DNA of 64,000 bases. Source: Streptomyces radiopugnans (GTDB lineage Bacteria; Actinomycetota; Actinomycetes; Streptomycetales; Streptomycetaceae). A program made the position numbers and the translations under genes. The number at the start of each line of letters is the position of its first letter. Position 1 is the stretch's first letter. Positions 13,756-20,894 of this stretch are shown one piece after another. Below the pieces are notes generated by a model. It saw only the letters and a program-made list of their open reading frames with translations, ran no database searches and was not told the origin of the DNA. The stretch lies in NCBI RefSeq assembly GCF_900110735.1, contig NZ_FOET01000015.1, positions 87,871 through 151,870 of the forward strand, given 5' to 3'.

Positions 13756-16356
13756 TCAGCGCATCCGGCCCACCGCGCGGCGCAGCCGCCGCGCGTCCCG
13801 CAGCCGCCGCTCGTAGGTCGCGCCGAGGGCCAGGAGCAGCACGCCGGCGGCGGCCGGCGGCGCCCACCGGGGGAGGAGCCCGGCCACCTGGACGACGTAG
13901 GGAGCCAGTTCGTGCACGGCGACGAGCGCGGCGGTGCCCCCGCCCAGCAGCAGCGGGGCCTTCAGCCGCGACCGCGCGCCCAGCACCGTCAGGGCGAGTG
14001 CGGCGGTGCCCAGCAGCAGCGGGCGCAGCCAGTGCGTGTCCAGCCAGACCGCCACCAGGCTCGGCACCAGCGTCGTCGCCAGCCCGGGGCCGTACGCCGC
14101 CCAGGAGGAGACCTCCGGCCGGATCCGGTGCAGATGGCCGACGGCCAGCGCGGGGATCGTGACCGGCAGGGTGTACGCCTCCGGCGAGGTCACCTCCCAG
14201 CTCCCCAGCCGCACCCACCAGGCCAGCACCAGCAGCACGCCCCCGGCGTACGCCGCGACCGGCCGGCGCTCCGCGCGCAGCGCCACGCCCCCCGCCGCCA
14301 CCCCGCACAGGGCCAGCGCCAGGGAGAGCGCGACGGGCTCCGCGACCGTCAGCGCGACGGCCGCGGCGGCGACGGCGTACCCGGCGCACTCCACCGGCGC
14401 CCCGGTCGGACGCGCCCGCAGCCGGGCGGCCAGGGGCACCGTGGCGACCGCGGCGCCCAGCGCCGCGAACGCCGCCCGGTGGAGCGGTGCGCCCAGGGCC
14501 AGGGGTACGGCGGCCGCGAACGCGCCCGACCACAGCACCGCCGCCACGGCCACCACCGGACCCACCGACGCGGAGGCGCGCGCGGCCACCGCCGCCCCGG
14601 CGAAGGCCGCGGCCAGCGCACCCAGGACGGCCACCGTCATCGCCGGTTCGGCCAGGGACCAGCCGCTCACCGCCGCGGCCGCCGCCAGCGCGGTCACAGG
14701 AGCCGGCCAGGCCGGACCCGACCCGGCCGCGTCCGGTCCGGCCGCACCCGGCCGGACCGGGCTGACCGAGACGGCCAGCAGCACCACCACCAGCGCCAGC
14801 AGCAGCACCACGGCCACCCGGTACGGCAGGTCCAGCACCACCGGCAGTACGGCCGCCGCCGCGGCCGCCGCCACCAGCGCGCCCCCTCGGGCCCGCGCGC
14901 GCCACTGCCGCGGCACACGCGCCCCCGTCCCCAGGCCCCACCCCACCGCGGCCGACGCCACCGCCAGTGCGCCCAGCACCGCCGGCAGCGCCATCCCGTA
15001 CGGCCAGCCCAGTCCCGGAGCGACCGCGGCCCGGGCGCCCTGCGGCGCACCGTCCCACACCCTGGACACCCATCCCAGCGGCCCCAGCACCAGCCGTGCC
15101 ACGGCGGGCAGCGCCCACAGCGCGGCACCGGCGCACACCGCGGCGGACGCCAGCCGCAGCCCCGCCGCCACGGACCGTTCCCCCACCGGGACCACCCCCA
15201 GCGCCATCGCGCACAGCAGGAAGCCCAGCACCGGCCACTCCGGCTCCGGCAACACCCCCGTCCCCCGCAGCGCGCCACCGCCCGCCACCAGCACGGCCAG
15301 CCCCGCCACCGCGGCCGGCACCACCGCGGCCGGCACCACCGCCGCGGGCGCCGCCGCATCCGTGCGGGCGGCGACCCGGGCGAGACGGCGGGCCGCGTAC
15401 AGCAGCACCGCCGCGGCCGCCGCGAGCAGCGCCGCCGAGTGCGCGGACCCGGCCCACCCCCTCGCCGTCAGGGCCAGTACGGCGGCGGTCAGCAGCCCCG
15501 GAACCCCCAGCGCGCACCCCGCGGCGAGAGCCGTCACCGCCACCGCCCGCCGTCCGCGTCCGGCGCACCACAGTGCCACCGCCGCGTCACCGGCCGCCGT
15601 CGCCAGCAGCGCCCAGGAGAAGGCGTACGGGCCGCCGCCCGCGCTCAGCGCCCACAGCGGCAGCGGGAGCTGGGCCAGGCACACGGCGACGGGCAGCGGA
15701 CCGCGCAGCCGGGGCAGCGCCGCCCCGTACCCCGCCCAGAGCGCGGCGGTCACGGCCGCCACCACCGCCGCGTAGCCGGCGCCGCCGGCCTCCGGCAGCG
15801 CCACCCGGTGCAGCGCGTAGGCGTCGAGCAGGAGCAGGACCAGCCCCAGCGACGCCACCGCCTCGGCCGTCGCGGTCAGCCCGCGGCGGGTCAGCGCCGC
15901 GGGCACGCCCAGCCCCAGAAGCGTCAGCGCGCCCAGCACCGCCGCGCGCCCCCCGATACCCAGCCGGCCCCAGCTCACCAGCGTGAAGGCGGTCACCGCG
16001 ACCGCCAGCAGCACCCCGCCGAGGGCCAGCAGCACGTTCCGCGCGGCCGGCGGGGCGGGCGGCGGCGCGGTCGATGGGGCGGGCGGACCGGCCGGGGGAA
16101 CGCGAGGAGCGGTGTCCGTCCGGCCGCCGCCCCCGGGGCCGGAGGCACGCAACCCGGCCAGCAACTGCCCGCGCCGGTACAGCAGTTCGGTGCGCCGGGC
16201 CTCCAGCCGCCACAACTCGGCGTCGATCTCCCGCACCTGTTGCGGCACCGGACCGGTGAGCGGCAGCGCGCACCGGGGGCAGGCGGCCGCCGGCGCGCCG
16301 GGAGCGAGTGGCAGTGAGCAACCGGGGCAGTAGGCAGGCGGTGGGAGGTTCGGCAT
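13756..16356 (-). CDS. Giant polytopic membrane protein with N-terminal zinc ribbon (SCO7613 C-terminal-domain type)
   Basis: 866 aa. The N-terminus has two CxxC pairs (YCPGC and ACPRC, about residues 10-30), a zinc ribbon. It is followed by a short coiled coil (REIDAELWRLEARRTELLYRRGQL), a Pro-rich linker and then well over twenty Ala/Leu/Val-rich membrane segments to the end, finishing with a basic tail. No catalytic motif seen. This layout matches actinobacterial proteins named for the SCO7613 C-terminal domain; function unknown. ATG 16356 puts the zinc ribbon right at the start; an in-frame ATG at 16392 is possible but overlaps the inverted repeat upstream. Neither has a good ribosome site. 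Divergent from the SRPBCC gene. Confidence 0.75.
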   Translation of the reverse strand: MPNLPPPAYCPGCSLPLAPGAPAAACPRCALPLTGPVPQQVREIDAELWRLEARRTELLYRRGQLLAGLRASGPGGGGRTDTAPRVPPAGPPAPSTAPPPAPPAARNVLLALGGVLLAVAVTAFTLVSWGRLGIGGRAAVLGALTLLGLGVPAALTRRGLTATAEAVASLGLVLLLLDAYALHRVALPEAGGAGYAAVVAAVTAALWAGYGAALPRLRGPLPVAVCLAQLPLPLWALSAGGGPYAFSWALLATAAGDAAVALWCAGRGRRAVAVTALAAGCALGVPGLLTAAVLALTARGWAGSAHSAALLAAAAAVLLYAARRLARVAARTDAAAPAAVVPAAVVPAAVAGLAVLVAGGGALRGTGVLPEPEWPVLGFLLCAMALGVVPVGERSVAAGLRLASAAVCAGAALWALPAVARLVLGPLGWVSRVWDGAPQGARAAVAPGLGWPYGMALPAVLGALAVASAAVGWGLGTGARVPRQWRARARGGALVAAAAAAAVLPVVLDLPYRVAVVLLLALVVVLLAVSVSPVRPGAAGPDAAGSGPAWPAPVTALAAAAAVSGWSLAEPAMTVAVLGALAAAFAGAAVAARASASVGPVVAVAAVLWSGAFAAAVPLALGAPLHRAAFAALGAAVATVPLAARLRARPTGAPVECAGYAVAAAAVALTVAEPVALSLALALCGVAAGGVALRAERRPVAAYAGGVLLVLAWWVRLGSWEVTSPEAYTLPVTIPALAVGHLHRIRPEVSSWAAYGPGLATTLVPSLVAVWLDTHWLRPLLLGTAALALTVLGARSRLKAPLLLGGGTAALVAVHELAPYVVQVAGLLPRWAPPAAAGVLLLALGATYERRLRDARRLRRAVGRMR

Positions 16357-16392
16357 GCGCGGAGTGTGGCGCGTACGAGGGCGATCGGGCAT

Positions 16393-16430
16393 GCGCGGTG
16401 GTACTCAGGGCCGTCTGAGTACCACCGCGC
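16393..16430. promoter_or_regulatory. Perfect 16-bp inverted repeat between divergent genes
   Basis: GCGCGGTGGTACTCAG (16393-16408) and CTGAGTACCACCGCGC (16415-16430) are exact reverse complements around GGCCGT. It occupies most of the short gap between the zinc-ribbon membrane protein and the SRPBCC gene. It could be a dimer-binding operator controlling both; a transcriptional hairpin is less likely there. Regulator unknown. Confidence 0.6.
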
Positions 16431-16454
16431 CCCGTGCGGAGGGAGGGTGACGCG

Positions 16455-16952
16455 GTGGGCCTGAGCCACTACCGATTCCGCAGCGTCTGGGATCTGGACA
16501 CGCCGCCCGGGGACGTCTACGCCGTCCTGGAGCGGGCCGGGGAGTACCCCGAGTGGTGGCCGCAGGTGCGCGAGGTCGTCTGGCGGGGGGACGGCGGCGG
16601 GGGAGGGGAACGGGCGGCCGGCTCCGCCCGTATCCGCTCCCTGCTCCCCTACGACCTGCGGATCACCGCCCGGCTCACCCTCCGCGACCCCGCCGCCCGG
16701 GCCCTGGCGATCGAGATGGACGGCGATCTGGAGGGCTGGGCCCGCTGGCGGCTCGCCCCGCGCGCCGCCGGCACCCGTGCCGTCTTCGAGCAGGAGGTGG
16801 AGGCCCGCAGCCCCCTCCTGCGGCTGCTGGCGCTGCCCGGCCGTCCGCTGTTCGCGGCCAACCACGCGCTGATGATGCGCGCCGGACACCGCGGGCTGCG
16901 CCGCCGGCTGGGGGAGGTCCCACCGGGAGGGCGCGGGAAGGAGTTTGGATGA
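16455..16952 (+). CDS. SRPBCC (START-like) polyketide cyclase/dehydrase-type protein
   Basis: 165 aa. Begins HYRFRSVWDLDTPPGDVYAVLERAGEYPEWWP, the classic first strand and helix of the SRPBCC hydrophobic-cavity fold, and ends with the long C-terminal helix (AANHALMMRAGHRGLRRRL). Members bind small hydrophobic ligands or act in ring cyclisation; no ligand can be deduced. GTG 16455 is preceded by GGAGGGAGGG at seven bases, better than the alternative GTG 16434. The tRNA-Val copy 2 promoter overlaps its 3' end. Confidence 0.8.
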   Translation: MGLSHYRFRSVWDLDTPPGDVYAVLERAGEYPEWWPQVREVVWRGDGGGGGERAAGSARIRSLLPYDLRITARLTLRDPAARALAIEMDGDLEGWARWRLAPRAAGTRAVFEQEVEARSPLLRLLALPGRPLFAANHALMMRAGHRGLRRRLGEVPPGGRGKEFG

Positions 16953-16974
16953 ACACCCGCGATCCCTGTATGGT
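16945..16974 (+). promoter_or_regulatory. Promoter of tRNA-Val copy 2
   Basis: TTGGAT (16945-16950), an 18-base spacer and TATGGT (16969-16974), ending 26 bases before the tRNA. The -35 overlaps the stop codon of the SRPBCC gene. Confidence 0.6.
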
Positions 16975-17000
16975 TCTCGTCGTGCCGCAGGGCACCGCAA

Positions 17001-17072
17001 GGGCGATTAGCTCAGCGGGAGAGCGCTTCGTTCACACCGAAGAGGTCACTGGTTCGATCCCAGTATCGCCCA
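17001..17072 (+). tRNA. tRNA-Val(CAC), copy 2
   Basis: 72 bases, identical to 6584-6655 across the whole gene, with CAC in the anticodon loop and no encoded CCA. Flanking sequence differs from copy 1 on both sides, so the identity is limited to the tRNA itself. Confidence 0.96.
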
Positions 17073-17077
17073 CCGCC

Positions 17078-17114
17078 CGGGAGGCCGGTTCCGTTCGGCG
17101 GAACCGGCCTCCCG
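17078..17114. terminator. Terminator between tRNA-Val copy 2 and the exonuclease gene
   Basis: Perfect 15-bp inverted repeat CGGGAGGCCGGTTCC / GGAACCGGCCTCCCG with a seven-base loop. It follows the tRNA by five bases and lies 53 bases after the stop of the convergent exonuclease gene, so it can serve both directions. Confidence 0.8.
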
Positions 17115-17167
17115 CGTTTCGCGCCCACATTCCCGGCCTCCTCCTCCGGGACGGCTCCGGACCGCTC

Positions 17168-17893
17168 TCAGACCGCGGCCGGGACCTCCGTCCGCAGCGG
17201 CCACGCCGGATCGACCACCTCGTCGGACCCGTTGCGGGCGAACCACGCCTGCAACCCGCGCGCCTGGGCCGCGTGCCAGACCGACTGCAGGGTGTGCAGC
17301 TCGGCCGGCGACAGCGAGGACAGCCGCCGCGAGTGGCGGCGCCCCACCTCCCGCACGACCTCCAGCGCCGCCGTGGCGTCCGCGGCGGCGTCATGGGCCT
17401 CGGCCAGTTCCACGCCGTAGTGCCCGCACAGCGCGGCCAGGGTGCGGCGGCCCTTGCGGTAGCGGTCCAGGTGCTTGTCCAGCACCCGCGGGTCGAGCAC
17501 GCACAGCGGCCCGGAACCGGCGGTGTCGCTCAGCGAGGCGCCGTGGTGCCGCCGCAGTTCCCGGTCCAGCAGCGTCAGGTCGAACGGCGCGTTCATCACC
17601 ACCAGCGGCAGCCCCTCGGCGGCACGCTCCGCCAGGGCCGCCGCGATCTCCCCGAGGGCCTCCGCGGGGCGGCGGCCGTGCTCGCGCAGATGCTCCCCGG
17701 TCAGGCCGTGCACCGCCGCCGCCCGTTCGGGCACCGGCACCCCCGGGTCCACCAGCCAGCGCACGGCGCGCACCGGCTCTCCCGGCGCGTCCTGCACCAC
17801 CAGCGCGGCCGAGACGATCCGGTCCCGCTCCGGGTCCACCCCCGTGGTCTCGGTGTCGAATGCGGCGAGCGGCCCCTCGTACCACACCGTCAT
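17168..17893 (-). CDS. DEDDh-type 3'-5' exonuclease (DnaQ/epsilon-like)
   Basis: 241 aa. Exo I motif AAFDTETTGVDP supplies D13 and E15; HGLTGEHL and VVMNAPFDLTLLDREL match Exo II; EAHDAAADATAAL gives the C-terminal His and Asp of the DEDDh set. It therefore should degrade single-stranded DNA or RNA 3' to 5'. The C-terminal third (HTLQSVWHAAQARGLQAWFARNG) is an extra domain common in actinobacterial stand-alone exonucleases. Whether it proofreads for PolIII or acts in nucleotide salvage is unknown. ATG 17893 is preceded by GGAGGGG nine bases upstream. Divergent from thrS. Confidence 0.85.
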   Translation of the reverse strand: MTVWYEGPLAAFDTETTGVDPERDRIVSAALVVQDAPGEPVRAVRWLVDPGVPVPERAAAVHGLTGEHLREHGRRPAEALGEIAAALAERAAEGLPLVVMNAPFDLTLLDRELRRHHGASLSDTAGSGPLCVLDPRVLDKHLDRYRKGRRTLAALCGHYGVELAEAHDAAADATAALEVVREVGRRHSRRLSSLSPAELHTLQSVWHAAQARGLQAWFARNGSDEVVDPAWPLRTEVPAAV

Positions 17894-18144
17894 GCTCTGA
17901 TTCCCCTCCGTGTCGAGACCGGGACCGTCCCGGCGGGTGGGCGCACACGGCGGCGCGTACGCCCGTCGCCCGTCTTGATACCTCACCCGGCTCGCGGCCA
18001 ACCCCGGCCTCCCTGGACCGGGCCGCAACCGTTTCGCGGCCGGGGCGTCCGGCTCGGTACGATTCACGGTGCGCGGCGATCGGCCGCGCCTCGGGCGGAT
18101 CCCGAGACGGGGAGACCCGAGACGACAGCAGTCAGGAGAGACCG

Positions 18145-20124
18145 GTGGCGGACGTCCGTGTGATCATCCAACGCGATTCCGAGCGGGAAGAACGCGTGGT
18201 GACCACGGGCACCACGGCCGCCGATCTCTTCGCCGGCGACCGCTCGATCGTCGCCGCCCGCGTCGGCGGGCAGCTGAAGGACCTGGCGTACGCCGTCGCC
18301 GACGGCGACGAGGTCGAACCCGTGGAGATCTCCTCCGAGGACGGGCTGAACATCCTGCGGCACTCCACCGCGCACGTCATGGCCCAGGCCGTGCAGGACC
18401 TCTTCCCCGAGGCCAAGCTCGGCATCGGCCCGCCGATCAAGGACGGCTTCTACTACGACTTCGACGTCGCCGAGCCGTTCACCCCGGACGACCTCAAGCG
18501 CATCGAGAAGCGGATGCAGGAGATCGTCAAGCGCGGCCAGCGCTTCTCCCGCCGCGTGACCAGCGACGAGGAGGCCCGCGAGGAGCTGGCCGGCGAGCCG
18601 TACAAGCTGGAGCTGATCGGCCTCAAGGGCAATGCGGCCGAGGCCGCCGAGGGGGCGTCGGCCGAGGTCGGCGCGGGCGAGCTGACCATCTACGACAACC
18701 TCGACGCCAAGACCGGCGAGCTGTGCTGGAAGGACCTGTGCCGCGGTCCGCACCTGCCCACCACCCGCACCGTCCCGGCGTTCAAGCTGATGCGGTCGGC
18801 CGCCGCGTACTGGCGGGGCAGCGAGAAGAACCCGCAGCTCCAGCGGATCTACGGCACCGCCTGGCCGTCGAAGGACGAACTGAAGGCGTACCTGGAGTTC
18901 CTGGCGGAGGCCGAGAAGCGCGACCACCGCAGGCTCGGCGCGGAGCTGGACCTGTTCTCCATCCCGGAGGACATCGGCTCCGGCCTGGCCGTGTTCCACC
19001 CCAGGGGCGGCATCATCCGCCGCACCATGGAGGACTACTCGCGCAGGCGGCACGAGGAGGCGGGCTACGAGTTCGTCTACACCCCGCACGCCACCAAGGG
19101 GAAGCTGTTCGAGAAGTCGGGCCACCTGGACTGGTACGCCGACGGCATGTACCCGCCCATGCAGCTCGACGAGGGCGTGGACTACTACCTCAAGCCCATG
19201 AACTGCCCCATGCACAACCTGATCTTCGACGCGCGGGGGCGCTCCTACCGCGAACTGCCCCTGCGGCTGTTCGAGTTCGGCACCGTGTACCGCTACGAGA
19301 AGTCGGGCGTCGTCCACGGCCTGACCCGGGCGCGGGGCTTCACCCAGGACGACGCGCACATCTACTGCACCAAGGAGCAGATGGCGGACGAGCTCGACTC
19401 GCTGCTGACCTTCGTGCTGAACCTGCTGCGCGACTACGGCCTGGAGGACTTCTACCTGGAGCTGTCCACCAAGGACCCGGAGAAGTTCATCGGGACGGAC
19501 GAGAACTGGGAGGAGGCCACCGAGACCCTGCGCCGGGCCGCCGAGAAGCAGGGACTGGAGCTGGTCATGGACCCGGCCGGCGCCGCCTTCTACGGTCCGA
19601 AGATCTCGGTGCAGGCACGCGACGCCATCGGCCGGACCTGGCAGATGTCGACCATCCAGGTCGACTTCAACCTCCCCGAGCGCTTCGACCTGGAGTACAC
19701 CGCCCCCGACGGCTCCCGGCAGCGGCCGGTGATGATCCACCGCGCGCTGTTCGGCTCCATCGAGCGGTTCTTCGCCGTGCTGCTGGAGCACTACGCGGGC
19801 GCCTTCCCGGCCTGGCTGGCCCCGGTCCAGGCGGTCGGCATCCCGATCGGCGACACCCATGTGCCCTACCTGGAGGAGTTCGCGGCCAAGGCGAAGGCCA
19901 AGGGGCTGCGGGTGGAGGTGGACTCCTCCTCGGACCGGATGCAGAAGAAGATCAGGAACGCCCAGAAGAGCAAGGTGCCGTTCATGGTCATCGCCGGTGA
20001 CGAGGACATGGCCAACGGCGCGGTCAGCTTCCGCTACCGCGACGGCTCGCAGAAGAACGGCGTGCCGGTCGACGAGGCGATCGCGGAGATCGCCAAGGCC
20101 GTCGAGGACCGCGTCCAGGTCTGA
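18145..20124 (+). CDS. thrS: Threonyl-tRNA synthetase
   Basis: 659 aa, close to the usual actinobacterial length. Domains in order: TGS (about 1-62), tRNA second additional domain, class II catalytic core, C-terminal anticodon-binding domain (about 560-655). Zinc ligands are visible in KPMNCPMHN, QDDAHIYC and MIHRALFGSIERF; motif 2 is in FEFGTVYRYEKSG. It charges tRNA-Thr. GTG 18145 follows AGGAGAGACC and begins DVRVIIQRDSEREE, the normal N-terminus. The 251-base upstream gap shows no T-box features. A perfect terminator follows, then the HIT gene, as in mycobacteria. Confidence 0.97.
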   Translation: MADVRVIIQRDSEREERVVTTGTTAADLFAGDRSIVAARVGGQLKDLAYAVADGDEVEPVEISSEDGLNILRHSTAHVMAQAVQDLFPEAKLGIGPPIKDGFYYDFDVAEPFTPDDLKRIEKRMQEIVKRGQRFSRRVTSDEEAREELAGEPYKLELIGLKGNAAEAAEGASAEVGAGELTIYDNLDAKTGELCWKDLCRGPHLPTTRTVPAFKLMRSAAAYWRGSEKNPQLQRIYGTAWPSKDELKAYLEFLAEAEKRDHRRLGAELDLFSIPEDIGSGLAVFHPRGGIIRRTMEDYSRRRHEEAGYEFVYTPHATKGKLFEKSGHLDWYADGMYPPMQLDEGVDYYLKPMNCPMHNLIFDARGRSYRELPLRLFEFGTVYRYEKSGVVHGLTRARGFTQDDAHIYCTKEQMADELDSLLTFVLNLLRDYGLEDFYLELSTKDPEKFIGTDENWEEATETLRRAAEKQGLELVMDPAGAAFYGPKISVQARDAIGRTWQMSTIQVDFNLPERFDLEYTAPDGSRQRPVMIHRALFGSIERFFAVLLEHYAGAFPAWLAPVQAVGIPIGDTHVPYLEEFAAKAKAKGLRVEVDSSSDRMQKKIRNAQKSKVPFMVIAGDEDMANGAVSFRYRDGSQKNGVPVDEAIAEIAKAVEDRVQV

Positions 20125-20133
20125 CCGTCCTGT

Positions 20134-20177
20134 GAAGGCGTGCTTCCGGAGCGTCGGCGCTCCGGAAGCACGCCTTC
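20134..20177 (+). terminator. Terminator of thrS
   Basis: Perfect 20-bp inverted repeat with the four-base loop TCGG; the left arm is GAAGGCGTGCTTCCGGAGCG. It starts ten bases after the thrS stop. Confidence 0.88.
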
Positions 20178-20220
20178 GTCGTCGTCCCGCCCCACCGGCC
20201 CGCCGCGGCCGGTGAAGTCC

Positions 20221-20226
20221 TATGCT
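20221..20226 (+). promoter_or_regulatory. -10 hexamer TATGCT of a leaderless start
   Basis: TATGCT ends seven bases before ATG 20234. The earlier in-frame ATG at 20222 falls inside this hexamer, which argues that 20234 is the real start and the message is leaderless. Confidence 0.5.
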
Positions 20227-20233
20227 GGCCCGC

Positions 20234-20785
20234 ATGAGCAGCGAGCCGGAGCAGCAGATCGGAGTGGGGTCGCCGGACGCCTTCCAGCGCCTGTGGACGC
20301 CTCACCGGATGGCCTACATCCAGGGGGAGAACAAGCCGAGCGGCCCGGGCGCCGGTGACGGCTGCCCGTTCTGCACGATCCCGGCCAAGTCCGACGAGGA
20401 CGGGCTGGTGATCGCCCGGGGCGAGCTGGTGTACGCGGTGCTCAACCTCTACCCGTACAACGGCGGCCATCTGATGGTGGTGCCCTTCCGGCACGTCGCC
20501 GACTACACCGATCTCACCGAGGAGGAGACGGTGGGGCTGGGCGACTACACCAAGCGGGCCATGAAGGCGCTGCGCGCGGCCTCCGGGGCGCAGGGGTTCA
20601 ACATCGGCATGAACCAGGGCGAGGTCGCGGGCGCCGGGATCGCCGCCCACCTCCACCAGCACATCGTGCCCCGCTGGGGAGGCGACACCAACTTCATGCC
20701 GGTGGTGGGCCACACCAAGGTGCTGCCGCAACTGCTGGCCGACACCCGGCGGATGCTGGCCGAGAAGTGGCCCGCGGGGGCCTGA
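20234..20785 (+). CDS. HIT-domain protein (Ap4A phosphorylase-like, Rv2613c type)
   Basis: 183 aa. GCPFC near residue 45 and HLHQHIVPRW near residue 143 give the histidine triad HxHxH of nucleotide hydrolases/phosphorylases. Family members in this gene order cleave diadenosine tetraphosphate by phosphorolysis (knowledge of Rv2613c). In mycobacteria the HIT gene sits between thrS and pgsA, as here except that two minus-strand genes intervene. ATG 20234 preferred over 20222 because a -10 hexamer overlaps the latter. Confidence 0.85.
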   Translation: MSSEPEQQIGVGSPDAFQRLWTPHRMAYIQGENKPSGPGAGDGCPFCTIPAKSDEDGLVIARGELVYAVLNLYPYNGGHLMVVPFRHVADYTDLTEEETVGLGDYTKRAMKALRAASGAQGFNIGMNQGEVAGAGIAAHLHQHIVPRWGGDTNFMPVVGHTKVLPQLLADTRRMLAEKWPAGA

Positions 20786-20814
20786 GGCCCCCGCCGCACG
20801 CACCGCACGGACGA

Positions 20815-20868
20815 CCGCGCGGGACCCGTACGACCGGGGGAACCGGTGCTCGTACGGGTCCCGCGCGG
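20815..20868. terminator. Bidirectional terminator between convergent genes
   Basis: Perfect 19-bp arms (left CCGCGCGGGACCCGTACGA) around a 16-base loop. It lies between the HIT stop (20785) and the stop of the minus-strand membrane protein (20895). Confidence 0.8.
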
Positions 20869-20894
20869 CCGTGCGCGAGGCCCGGAGGGGCGGA

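Noticed and set aside
12107..15571. 1154-codon minus-strand open frame
   Set aside because: Arg/Gly-rich nonsense composition; it overlaps the lyase and the membrane-protein gene in the wrong frame and includes the 12-bp repeat as EQER repeats.
16401..16421. MacR-type operator inside the inverted repeat
   Set aside because: MacR sites as I recall read TGAGTAC-N2-GTACTCA; here the halves are inverted in order and eight bases apart.
17894..18144. T-box riboswitch before thrS
   Set aside because: No T-box sequence, specifier loop or antiterminator pairing could be found in this gap.
20222..20233. Upstream ATG for the HIT gene
   Set aside because: It lies inside a TATGCT -10 hexamer and lacks a ribosome site; 20234 fits a leaderless start.
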